Shown: piece by piece, positions 16,022 through 25,139 of the stretch
How positions within the stretch are numbered: the stretch's first letter is position 1
Layout of the letters: every line of letters begins with the position of its first letter
NCBI GenBank assembly: GCA_963708165.1
Contig: OY970187.1
Coordinates: 3,720,001 to 3,784,000 of the forward strand
Source: Rubricoccus sp963708165
GTDB lineage: Bacteria; Bacteroidota; Rhodothermia; Rhodothermales; Rubricoccaceae
Reading direction: 5' to 3'
DNA: 64,000 nt
Position numbers and translations under genes: made by a program
Notes under the pieces: generated by a model
Told to the model about the DNA's origin: nothing
Databases searched by the model: none
Seen by the model: only the letters and a program-made list of their open reading frames with translations

Positions 16022-19000
16022 ATGAAGCTCTCGTTTTCGCTGCTCGCCCTCGTCCTGTTCTGTGGAAGCGCTTACGCGCAGCCGCGCGGCGCGTCTCCCG
16101 ACGTGCTGTTCCAGGGCTTCCACTGGAACGTCCACCCCGGCGACCACGCGACCAACGCAGGTGGCGTGTGGTGGGACTCGGTCGCGACCGTCGCGCCACG
16201 TCTGGCCTCTGGCGGCGTGCAAACCGTCTGGATTCCCTCGCCCGTCAAGGGTGGCAGCGGGCGGTGGTCGATGGGCTACGACCCGTACGACTACTACGAC
16301 CTGGGCACGCTGGACCAAAAAGGCAGCGTACGCACGCGCTTCGGGACCGAGGCGCAACTGCGAGGCGCCATCGCGCAGATGAAGACGAGCGGCTTGCGCA
16401 TCATGGCTGATGTGGTGCTCAACCACCGCGACGGCGCCGACGCGCAGTCCAACGTGCACTGCGTGCCCGGTGGCGGCGCGCCGTTCCTCAAGTGGAACGT
16501 ATTCAACCCGCTCAGCGGGCGCTTCCCGGCAGGCCCCGACGCGTTCCACAGCAATACCACGCACTGCGACTTCGACGCGCCCTACCACGACGCGCCGTTC
16601 GGACAGGACATCTGCTACTTCCACAACTTCGACAACGTCCTAGACGCCAGCGCACCCAACAACGGCTGGTACCACGGGCAGCAGGGCATGGGCACCACGG
16701 CGGACTCTCTCGTCGCCTGGGGGCGTTGGATCATGGACGATCTGGGCGCCGACGAGGTGCGGCTCGACGCGATCAAGCACATCGACCCGGCCTTCTTGGC
16801 GCCCTGGGTGGTCGAGCTGGCCTCTGGCGAACAGCCGTTCGCGCTCGGCGAGAACTGGTCGAGCACAGGCGAGATCATCGCGTATCACGATCAGGTAGAG
16901 AACTACAACTCGCGCTTTGGCAGCGGCGGCAAAGACGCCAACATGGCGATGTTCGACTTCGGGCTGCGCTACGCGCTGCGCGACATGGCCAACGGCGGCG
17001 GCGGCTACGACGTTCGCAACCTGAACAGCGCCGGGCTCCACTTTGGCGGCCTAGACCCGTTCGACGTGGTCACGTTCGTCGAAAACCACGACGTAGACCG
17101 CGTGGGCTGGCAGGGAGCCGACTGCTCCGAGCCGGGTGCCGTCCAAACCGGGAGCACGTGTGTCAAGCCCGGCACCGACAGCGGGCACGACCCGATCGTC
17201 GCACGCAAAAACCTCGCCTACGCCATCATCATGGCGTCCGAGGGCCGCCCGACGATCTATTGGAAGGACTACATCTGGTTTGGCCTGGGCGACGAAATCG
17301 ACTGGCTCATGGCGCTGCGGCGCTTGACCGGGCAGGGCGAGAGCACGCCCATGAGCGGCCTCAACCCAGGCGGAGGCGGTTTCAACCCGGCCGGACCTGT
17401 GGGCGCTCTCGCCGCAACGGCGCCGCCGCGGCCCGGCCGCTACGGCATGGTGCTCGCGCTCAACGACGCGGGTAGCGGCAACGAGCAGAGCACGTTCGTC
17501 GACACGCCGCACTCCAACTTTGAATTGAAGGACTACTCGGACGCTTACGCGTTCGAGACCACGACCGCGTTTAATGACGGCCGCTCGCTGGTCAAGGCGC
17601 GCCCAGGCGACTACGCGTGGTGGGCGCCCACAGGGCTCTACCCTCGCGCCATGGACGAGGACGACTCTGCGTTCACCCTCACCGCCGCCCCTGGCGGCAA
17701 GCTGCACAACGTGGTGCTGCGCGCGAGCGACGCCCAGAGCCTGCTCGTCAACGGCGCACCGATCCAGCCCGGCGACCAGGTGGCGGTTCTCGCCAGAGGC
17801 GCAAGTGCTGCCTCTGGCGCGAGCGTGGCGGGCATCGGCCGCGTGGGCCAGAGCCTGCGCTGGGACGGCGTGCACGACATGGTGATTGAAGTCCTCGGCA
17901 ACGGCACCAACGTCGGCGCAGACGGTTCGCGCATGAACGACAGCGACGCGCTCCGGCTCGTCGTCTACGACGCCGACACGCAGCAGACGTTCGAGGCGGG
18001 CAGCGTTGCGTGGGGCGCCTCTGGCGCCGGGTTCGCATATACCCCGCTGCGCCCGGCCTCTCGCGGCGGCGCGTTTACGGCGAGCACGACCGACGATGAT
18101 GGTCAGTACACAGACGGCGCTGTTTCGCTCGTGACCGCCTTTGCTGCGGGCGCGAGCACGCCGCCGATCGTCCTCTCGGGCGCTGCAGGCTGGCGCATGA
18201 TGGCCCTCCCCTACCCCGACCTGGGCCTGGGTGGTGACAACCGAGACGGTACGTTTACGCCCGGCCTCTTGCGCCCGATCTACACCGCGGGCTACGCCGG
18301 CGCCGACATCGACGAGGACGGCAGCGGCGGCTTCGCCAACGTGTTCATGTATCAGGAAAGCGACGCCACCTACCCGCTCCCCGCCACGTCCACATCAATC
18401 CCGACCGGCCGCGGCTTCTGGCTCTACGCCTTCGCCGACGACGACCCGTTCACCAACGGCGAGCAGGGCACGTTTCCCAAAGTGCTCGCCGCCAGCGGCA
18501 CGCCTCTGGCGACGGACCACGACTTCGGCATCACGTTTACGTCCGCCGCCCCCTTCCCCGGCGGCCACCTGCTGGGCAACCCGTTCGACCAGGACCTGAG
18601 CTGGGATCACCCGGACTGGACCAAGACCAAGGTCTCATCCACTATGTACGTCTGGGACCCCGGCTTCAACGGCGGCGACTACCGCGCGTGGACGACCGGT
18701 GTGGGCGGCACGCTAAAGGACGGCGCGATTCCGGTCGGCCAGGGCTTCTTCGTCTATGCTGTGGGATCCAGCCCGCGCCTCGTCGCGCCTCTGGCGGCAC
18801 GCCTGGGCTCGTGGAGCCCACTCAACGGCCTCACCGGCGAGACGCCAGAGGCGGCCTCTGGCGCCAGCAAGACCGCACCGCTGCTTCCGCATGTGCGTCT
18901 GAGGCTCTCGGGGCGCGTCGGCGCGAGCGACAGGACGGCCGAGCTCGCCATCGCCGTCGACCCCAACGCCGAGATTGGCCTGGACGCACGCGACGCGCTG

Positions 19001-19690
19001 GCGCTCCAGCCCAGTGCAGGCGCCGACGCGCTGCGGCTCGTCGCCGTCACGCCAGAGGCGCAGGCCCTGACGGTCTCGGCTGTGCCCGGCGAGGCGACGC
19101 TTTCTGTCCACGCTGAGGCATTGGCCTCTGGCGTGGGTGCAGATGCCGACGCGCGCCTCACGTGGGAGCCCGTCGCGCTGCCCGAGGGCTGGACGGCGAC
19201 GCTCACCGACCTCGCGACGCAGCGCGCCTTCGACCTGACCGCCTCTGGCGAGGTCGCGCTCGCGCTATCCGCCGAAGACGCGCTCGTGATCGCGGCGCCA
19301 GAGGCTGCCAAGGCCGCGAGCGCCGCGGCGCCCTCGATGCGCCCACTGGTGCTCGCCTCTGGCGAGACGCGCTTCACCATCACGATTCGGCCTGCCCTCA
19401 CGACCGGCACGACGACCGCCAGAGGCTCGGCGCTCGCGCTGGGCGCACCGCTGCCCAACCCCGCCAGCGGCCTCGCGCGCATCCCGTTCTCGCTCGACGC
19501 TCCGGCCGAGGCACGCCTCGCGGTGTACGACGCGCTGGGGCGCGAGGTCGCCGTCTTGGTCGAGGCCTCGCTTCGCGCGGGCGACCACGATGCCACGCTG
19601 GACACCGCGCCTCTGGCGGCGGGCGTCTACGTGGTGCGCCTGAGCGCGGGCGCGGCGACGCAGACACGCCGCTTGACGGTCGTGCGGTAG
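16022..19690 (+). CDS. Secreted GH13 alpha-amylase with T9SS sorting domain
   Basis: A 1222-residue exported glycosidase; signal peptide MKLSFSLLALVLFCGSAYAQ. The GH13 barrel spans about 25-450 with the four conserved regions: DVVLNH (about 130), RLDAIKHI (nucleophile Asp249), LGENW (acid/base Glu277) and VENHD (Asp357). It should hydrolyse alpha-1,4 glucans. A C-terminal beta domain follows. Then at about 720-930 there are two 'GWRMMALPY...GRGFWLYAF' and 'LLGNPFDQDLSWD...YVWD...PVGQGFFVYA' modules, which are common in T9SS cargo. An Ala-rich, motif-laden stretch precedes the sorting domain (LPNPASGLARIPFSLDAPAE to TQTRRLTVVR). Unusual size compared with the roughly 450-residue core. Confidence 0.92.
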   Translation: MKLSFSLLALVLFCGSAYAQPRGASPDVLFQGFHWNVHPGDHATNAGGVWWDSVATVAPRLASGGVQTVWIPSPVKGGSGRWSMGYDPYDYYDLGTLDQKGSVRTRFGTEAQLRGAIAQMKTSGLRIMADVVLNHRDGADAQSNVHCVPGGGAPFLKWNVFNPLSGRFPAGPDAFHSNTTHCDFDAPYHDAPFGQDICYFHNFDNVLDASAPNNGWYHGQQGMGTTADSLVAWGRWIMDDLGADEVRLDAIKHIDPAFLAPWVVELASGEQPFALGENWSSTGEIIAYHDQVENYNSRFGSGGKDANMAMFDFGLRYALRDMANGGGGYDVRNLNSAGLHFGGLDPFDVVTFVENHDVDRVGWQGADCSEPGAVQTGSTCVKPGTDSGHDPIVARKNLAYAIIMASEGRPTIYWKDYIWFGLGDEIDWLMALRRLTGQGESTPMSGLNPGGGGFNPAGPVGALAATAPPRPGRYGMVLALNDAGSGNEQSTFVDTPHSNFELKDYSDAYAFETTTAFNDGRSLVKARPGDYAWWAPTGLYPRAMDEDDSAFTLTAAPGGKLHNVVLRASDAQSLLVNGAPIQPGDQVAVLARGASAASGASVAGIGRVGQSLRWDGVHDMVIEVLGNGTNVGADGSRMNDSDALRLVVYDADTQQTFEAGSVAWGASGAGFAYTPLRPASRGGAFTASTTDDDGQYTDGAVSLVTAFAAGASTPPIVLSGAAGWRMMALPYPDLGLGGDNRDGTFTPGLLRPIYTAGYAGADIDEDGSGGFANVFMYQESDATYPLPATSTSIPTGRGFWLYAFADDDPFTNGEQGTFPKVLAASGTPLATDHDFGITFTSAAPFPGGHLLGNPFDQDLSWDHPDWTKTKVSSTMYVWDPGFNGGDYRAWTTGVGGTLKDGAIPVGQGFFVYAVGSSPRLVAPLAARLGSWSPLNGLTGETPEAASGASKTAPLLPHVRLRLSGRVGASDRTAELAIAVDPNAEIGLDARDALALQPSAGADALRLVAVTPEAQALTVSAVPGEATLSVHAEALASGVGADADARLTWEPVALPEGWTATLTDLATQRAFDLTASGEVALALSAEDALVIAAPEAAKAASAAAPSMRPLVLASGETRFTITIRPALTTGTTTARGSALALGAPLPNPASGLARIPFSLDAPAEARLAVYDALGREVAVLVEASLRAGDHDATLDTAPLAAGVYVVRLSAGAATQTRRLTVVR

Positions 19691-19800
19691 TCGCTCGCGG
19701 AGTATGGATGCCACCCACGGGCCGCGGCTGCGGCTCGTGGGGTGGCGCGTGACACGCCAGAGGTCACGGGCGATGTTTGGGGCGTACTCCTCTCCCCGCC

Positions 19801-20532
19801 ATGCTCGCCCTTCTCGCCCTCCTGTTCGCCGCTCCCCCCGACTGCGCCCCGGCGCAAGACTACGGCCGAGCCACCGCGTGCGAAGTCCGCACGCTCACGC
19901 TCGGCGCAAGCGATGCTCTCTCCGTCCGCAACCGCGTCACCGGTAGCATTCGCGTCGTGGCCTGGGAGCGTGACGAGATCGGCGTCCGCGCGGAGGTCCG
20001 AGCCTATGAAACGGATGGCCGCTCGCCAGAGGCGCTGTTGGCCGCGACCGAGATCCTGGCCTCTGGCGGCACTCTTGCGCCCCAAACCGAAGGCGGTGGG
20101 TGGGTGGAGACGCAGTTCGTCATCTCCGTGCCCACGCGCACGGACCTCGACCTGTACACGAACGATGGCGCGATAGCGGTCACAGGCGTGACGGGTACGC
20201 TTCGGATCGACACCAACCACGGAGACGTGCAGCTTTCGGGTGTTGGTGGGAATGTGACGGCAAGATCCAACAGCGGGAACGTCGACGTGGACCTGAACGG
20301 CACTGCGTGGGACGGCGAGGGCCTCCGCGCGTCCGCCAACTTTGGCACGCTGCGCCTGCTCATTCCTGAGCGTTACGACGCCATCGTGGAGGCCTACGTG
20401 AACTGGGGCTACATCAACGAAGCGGACGCGCAGAGCCCCGCGCGGGAATCTCGGCGCGTCTACATCGGCGCGGGAGGCGCCACGCTCAACGTCTCGGCCA
20501 ACGCAGGCTCGGTCCTCATCGAACGAGGATAG
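19801..20532 (+). CDS. Exported DUF4097-like (putative adhesin) beta protein
   Basis: A 243-residue protein. ATG 19801 begins a signal peptide (MLALLALLFAAPPDCAPAQ). The mature part is a right-handed beta pattern with short repeats: LSVRNRVTGSIRVVAWERDEIGVRAEV, VTGVTGTLRIDTNHGDVQLSGVGGNVTARSNSGNVDVDL-type turns and LNVSANAGSVLIERG. These 'GDV/GNV' strands are the DUF4097/DUF4098 'putative adhesin' signature. Two Cys near the N-terminus may form a disulfide. It precedes the amidohydrolase fusion by 48 bp on the same strand and may be co-transcribed. Confidence 0.8.
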   Translation: MLALLALLFAAPPDCAPAQDYGRATACEVRTLTLGASDALSVRNRVTGSIRVVAWERDEIGVRAEVRAYETDGRSPEALLAATEILASGGTLAPQTEGGGWVETQFVISVPTRTDLDLYTNDGAIAVTGVTGTLRIDTNHGDVQLSGVGGNVTARSNSGNVDVDLNGTAWDGEGLRASANFGTLRLLIPERYDAIVEAYVNWGYINEADAQSPARESRRVYIGAGGATLNVSANAGSVLIERG

Positions 20533-20544
20533 ATCCACTGCATC

Positions 20545-20562
20545 CGCCAGAGGCCTCTGGCG
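20545..20562. repeat. 18-bp palindrome CGCCAGAGGCCTCTGGCG
   Basis: Reverse arrangement of the paired iterated motif, 12 bp after the adhesin-like stop and 18 bp before the next start. Confidence 0.9.
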
Positions 20563-20580
20563 CCACAGCTCTACCTCGAC

Positions 20581-23500
20581 ATGCGCGCGCTTCTTGCCCT
20601 TCTTCTCTTGGCGCCTCTGGCGTCGGCCCAGACCGCACGCGTCTCCGAGGCGTCGTCCCGCGCCGGCTACGAGCCGGGGGTCACGGCCTACGTCGGCGGG
20701 GCGTGGTACGACGGCGAGCGGTTCGTGCCCCGCGACACGATGTGGGCCGACCGCGGCGTGTTCGCCACCAGGCCTCTGGCGCCAGAGGCTGACGTTCGCA
20801 CGGTCGACCTCAGCGGACGGTTCGTCGTGCCGCCGTACGGCGACGCGCACTATCACGGGTTCGAGACGCAGGATGGGCTCGCGGCAGCGGACAGCGAGTT
20901 CGTGGCGCTGGGTGTGTTCTACGTGCAGAACCCGAACAACCGCCTCTCGGATCGCGTGGCCGTCCGCGGGACAGAGACGACCGTCGATGTCGCGTATGCC
21001 AATGGCGGAGTCACGGCGCCCGGCGCGCACCCTGTCCCGGCGTACGAGCGGCAGGCGCTTGGCCTCACCATCCAGGAAATGTGGGACCGGGCTGACGAGA
21101 TGCGCGAGAGTCGGCTTCTCGAAGGCGACGCGTATCACCTCGCCGCGACCGTCGCAGACGTGGACCGCGTATGGCCTCGCATCCTCTCGGGCGAGCCGGA
21201 TGTGGTGAAGGTGTACCTGAGCAACAGTGAGGAGTGGGCTGCGGGCGCGCCAGAGGCCCCGCGCGGCCTGAGCCCCGCCGTCGTCGCGGAGATCGTCCGA
21301 CGAGCACACGCGGCGGGCCTTCGCGTGGTGGCGCACGTGGAGACGAGCGCGGACGTGCGCGCCGCGCTCGACGCGAACGTCGACGCGCTCGCTCACGTGC
21401 CGGGCTACAGCAGCACGGGCGCGCCAGAGGCCGCGTACAGCCTGGATGACGCGCTCGCGGCGCGCCTCGCCACCCAGGGCGTCGCCGTCACGCCCACGTT
21501 CGCGCGTGGACCGGCCCAGCTTCCATTCGTGCCGGAGCGCTACCGACCAAGCGCAGAGATGCAGGCCGTGGGCCGCCAGTACCACCGCGACGTGCTCCAA
21601 CGGCTCGTCCGCGCAGGCGTGCCTCTGGCGCTCGGCGCCGACCTGGGAAGCCTCACCTCCCGCGACGAGGCCGACTACGCCGTCGAGATCGGCGGGCTCT
21701 CCCCTACCGAGACGCTGCACGCTCTGTCCGTCAGCACGCCTCAAGCCATTTTCCCCAGCCGCGCCATCGGGAGCCTCGCGGAAGGGTTCGAGGCGTCGCT
21801 CCTCGCGCTCGCGTGCGACCCGACGGCCGACTGGGCGTGCGCAGGGCAGATCGCGCACCGCGAGAAAGGAGGCGTACCCATCGGCCTTGTACCTCTGACG
21901 CATCGCGATACTGTGACGACAGCCTACGTCGGCGGGCGGTGGTTCGACGGCGAGCGGTTCGCACCGCGCGACACGACGTGGGCCTCTGGCGGCGTGTTCG
22001 TAGACGCGCCTCTGGCGCCAGAGGCGCGCGTTGTAAACCTGGGCGAGCGCTACATCGTGCCGCCCTTCGGCGACGCGCACACGCACATGCTTGCCGACGG
22101 CTACACCGCGCGCTTTGCACAGGAGCTCTTCGCCGACCGCGGCATTTTGTACGCGCTCGTGCTGGGCGACGACGCCTCTGGCGGTCCGCGCGCCGACCTC
22201 CCGGCAGGGCTCGACGTGGCGCTTGCGCACGGCGGCATCACCTCGACGGGCAGCCACCCGGCGCCCCTTTACGAACGCCTCGCGCGCAACCCGAACGCCG
22301 CCTCCGACGCCGCCCGCAGCGACACGCTCGCGTGGACACAGCACCGCCGCGCCTACTGGTTCATGGACACGCCAGAGGCCATCGACGCGGAGTGGAACGC
22401 CTATCTCGCGACTGAGCCCGATGTGGTCAAGCTCTACCTCACGTACAACGCGCGATGTGACGATCGCACGGACGACCGAAACTGCGGCCTCTCGCCAGAG
22501 GCTCTGCGCGAGATCGTGCGGCGAGCGCGAGAGGCCGGTCTGCCCGTCTTCGCGCACGTCAACACGCGCGACGACGTGCGCCGCGCCGTCGCCGCGGGCG
22601 TGGACGCCCTCGCGCACATCCCGAGCGGCAACGACGGTATCGGCACAGGCGACCCGCGGTTCTGGCTCGACCGCGAGACCATCGCGCAGATGGCCTCTGG
22701 CGGCGTGACTGCCGTCGCGACGTCCTCGCTGTTGTTCACGGACGTGGAAGACGTGAGCGCAGACACGCTGCAGGTCGAGCGAGCGCGGCAGCGTGCAGAG
22801 CTCCAGGCGCTCCACGGTGCGGGCGTGCCTCTGGCGCTGGGCGCCGACCAGTGGCGCCGCACGTCCGCGTTCGAGGCCGACTATCTCGCCGCCGGGGACG
22901 TGTTCGAGCCCGCGACGCTTCTCGATCTGTGGAGCCGTGTTACGCCTCAGTCCATCTTCCCCGGCCGCGCCATCGGGCGCCTGGCGCCGGGCTACGAGGC
23001 CAGCTTTCTGGCGCTGGATTGCGACCCGACCGAGGCCTGGGCGTGTACGCGCCAACTCTCTCACACTGAGAAAGAGGGGGCTCGCCTGGGCACGAGAGCA
23101 GAGCCCGCCTCTGGCGCCAGAGGCGAGAGGTCTGGCGCGGCGCTCCGCTACACCCTCACCATCGAGCCCGAGAACAGGCGTGTGGTGGTAGACGCGCTGT
23201 GGGCCGGAGGCGTCCTCGCGGATGTGGACCGCTGGGCCACCGGTACCGGCGCCGACTCGGCGTCTGTGGCCGAAGCCGAAGCGACATCCGAGGGCGTGCG
23301 CTTCTCGTACGCCCTAACCATTCCGGCTCAGGTGCAGGAAAACTCCGTGCTGCCGTCGCTGAGCGGCCGTCGGCTCCGGGCGTGGCACTGGGACGTGCTT
23401 CGCTACCCGATGGCCTCTGGCGCACCGCCCGAGGGCACGGTCTCGCTGGAATACGCCGTGCGCGCTGGCTGGCACGCGGCGACCGCCTTCGGCGACGCGG

Positions 23501-25029
23501 CGGAGAGCCCTGCAAATGCACCGTCGCTGGACGCGGCTCTGCGCTCGCCTGTCCTGGCGGGAGACCTCCGCTTGATCGAGGTGCAGTCCGGTACGAGCAC
23601 GTCGCGGTTGGCCGTGCGTGCCGGGCACCCGGTCCCAGATTCTGTTTTCGCCCTCGGCTTCCGGCGCCTGGTCGAGACCGTCGACGCGTACGTCGGTGGG
23701 CTGGAAACGCCAGAGGCACTGTTCGCGATCATCGACCTGCTCGAAGGCAAGCCGAGCCGCATACCGGGCAACTTCGCCGCCTCGCCAGAGGCCGCCGCGT
23801 TCATCGTGCTCCAGCACGACAACGACCCCTCGGACCCCGGCTTCTGGGGCACCATCGCGCACGAATACCTCCACGGCTGGACGCCCGTCGCGTTTTCGCG
23901 GACCGACCCGGCTCCTGCGCCCGTCGAGGGTCGGCTGTGGCCGTGGTTCCGCGAGGGCCTCACGAACTACCTCGGCTACCAGATTGCGCACCAGGCCGGC
24001 CTGCTCTCGAACGCGGAATGGACGGAGGCCGCGACAACGTACGTGCGCGAGTACGAGACCGTCGCAGCGTCCGACCCTATCACAGGGAGCCGCGCCTACA
24101 GCGAGGGCTTCGTGATCGGTCTCGCACTCGATGCGGCGCTCGCGCGCGAGACCGACGGCGAACGGCGACTCCGCGAGTGGTTCGGGCTCCTCCTACAGCG
24201 CCACACGGGCAAAGCGGGCACGCCCATCACTCTCCTCGCGATGCGGCGAGCCGTAGCGGAAACCGGCGGAGCGCCAGTCGCGGCTTTGTTCGACCGTCTC
24301 GTCTCCGAAGACCCAGCCACGGTACGCGCGACCCTTGCCGAGACGCTCAGAGACTCAGGTCTGCGCATCGAAGCCTCTGGCGACGGCCCGCGCATTGTTC
24401 TCGGCCCGAACGGCGCAGCCCTGTTCGAGCCGCTCGGCGGTGCCGAGGCGCACCGCGCGTTCCGCCAGAGGCTCCAGCGCGCCTACGACGCCGCGGCCCC
24501 ATTCGATTACCCGATCCTCCCCTCGGCTCCCATCGTCAACGGCAGCTTATCGGATTTCGCCAGAGGCCTCGCGGCGCCGGCCGGTGGAGCGTGGGCGCCG
24601 TTTTTCTACGGCGAGGGCTCGGATGCTACCGCGACCGTGGAAGGCGGTGCGCTCCGCGTCGCGGGGCAGGCCGGACCGAGCTTTACCGGCGCAGGCGTCG
24701 AGCTCCGCCTCGGGACACCAGACGAGACAACCGACCTCAGCGCGTTCGACGGCGTCGAGCTCACCCTCGACGTGCGCGAGGGGCCTCTGGCGCTCCACGT
24801 GGCATCCTCTACGACATCCCGCCGCGACCGGCCCACGTTCGCCATCGGCCCGACGGACGGCGTCACCACGCTCCGCGTGCCGTGGAGCGCCTTCTCCCAG
24901 CGCACGCCCGTGGCTAAGTGGTTCCGCGATGCGACTGCGCTCCGCCTGCTCGTGAGCGGCCAGGGTGAGAAAGCGACCGTCTTCACGCTCTACGGCGCTC
25001 GACTCTACCGCGCGCACGCGTCTGGCTAG
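20581..25029 (+). CDS. Exported fusion: two amidohydrolase modules, M61-type peptidase and C-terminal jelly-roll domain
   Basis: A 1482-residue single frame. Signal peptide MRALLALLLLAPLASAQ. Module 1 (about 30-440) and module 2 (about 445-860) are internal duplicates. Each begins AYVGGxWxDGERFxPRDT and has a metal HxH (GDAHYHG; GDAHTHM), later His residues (VVAHVET, LAHVPG; VFAHVNT, LAHIPS) and Asp (LALGADLG; LALGADQW), as in amidohydrolases. About 880-1290 is a peptidase with zinc motif HEYLHGW (His1094, Glu1095, His1098) and WFREGLTNYLGY, matching M61 glycyl aminopeptidases. About 1335-1482 is a CIA30/carbohydrate-binding-like beta domain. I know of no standard family with this order. Possible role: periplasmic degradation of a peptide-like or cyclic amide substrate. 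No frameshift seen. Confidence 0.85.
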   Translation: MRALLALLLLAPLASAQTARVSEASSRAGYEPGVTAYVGGAWYDGERFVPRDTMWADRGVFATRPLAPEADVRTVDLSGRFVVPPYGDAHYHGFETQDGLAAADSEFVALGVFYVQNPNNRLSDRVAVRGTETTVDVAYANGGVTAPGAHPVPAYERQALGLTIQEMWDRADEMRESRLLEGDAYHLAATVADVDRVWPRILSGEPDVVKVYLSNSEEWAAGAPEAPRGLSPAVVAEIVRRAHAAGLRVVAHVETSADVRAALDANVDALAHVPGYSSTGAPEAAYSLDDALAARLATQGVAVTPTFARGPAQLPFVPERYRPSAEMQAVGRQYHRDVLQRLVRAGVPLALGADLGSLTSRDEADYAVEIGGLSPTETLHALSVSTPQAIFPSRAIGSLAEGFEASLLALACDPTADWACAGQIAHREKGGVPIGLVPLTHRDTVTTAYVGGRWFDGERFAPRDTTWASGGVFVDAPLAPEARVVNLGERYIVPPFGDAHTHMLADGYTARFAQELFADRGILYALVLGDDASGGPRADLPAGLDVALAHGGITSTGSHPAPLYERLARNPNAASDAARSDTLAWTQHRRAYWFMDTPEAIDAEWNAYLATEPDVVKLYLTYNARCDDRTDDRNCGLSPEALREIVRRAREAGLPVFAHVNTRDDVRRAVAAGVDALAHIPSGNDGIGTGDPRFWLDRETIAQMASGGVTAVATSSLLFTDVEDVSADTLQVERARQRAELQALHGAGVPLALGADQWRRTSAFEADYLAAGDVFEPATLLDLWSRVTPQSIFPGRAIGRLAPGYEASFLALDCDPTEAWACTRQLSHTEKEGARLGTRAEPASGARGERSGAALRYTLTIEPENRRVVVDALWAGGVLADVDRWATGTGADSASVAEAEATSEGVRFSYALTIPAQVQENSVLPSLSGRRLRAWHWDVLRYPMASGAPPEGTVSLEYAVRAGWHAATAFGDAAESPANAPSLDAALRSPVLAGDLRLIEVQSGTSTSRLAVRAGHPVPDSVFALGFRRLVETVDAYVGGLETPEALFAIIDLLEGKPSRIPGNFAASPEAAAFIVLQHDNDPSDPGFWGTIAHEYLHGWTPVAFSRTDPAPAPVEGRLWPWFREGLTNYLGYQIAHQAGLLSNAEWTEAATTYVREYETVAASDPITGSRAYSEGFVIGLALDAALARETDGERRLREWFGLLLQRHTGKAGTPITLLAMRRAVAETGGAPVAALFDRLVSEDPATVRATLAETLRDSGLRIEASGDGPRIVLGPNGAALFEPLGGAEAHRAFRQRLQRAYDAAAPFDYPILPSAPIVNGSLSDFARGLAAPAGGAWAPFFYGEGSDATATVEGGALRVAGQAGPSFTGAGVELRLGTPDETTDLSAFDGVELTLDVREGPLALHVASSTTSRRDRPTFAIGPTDGVTTLRVPWSAFSQRTPVAKWFRDATALRLLVSGQGEKATVFTLYGARLYRAHASG

Positions 25030-25139
25030 AGGGAGGCGTCCAACGCACCCGAGCGGCCTACCTTCGCCTCTGGCGAGGGCGCACGCGCCAGAGGCCACAC
25101 ACGCCACACTGCCCCAATGCTCATTACTCCCGACACACC

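Noticed and set aside
19627..23064. 1145-residue minus-strand open frame
   Set aside because: Antisense to the adhesin and amidohydrolase genes; long only because high-GC codons rarely give stops on that strand.
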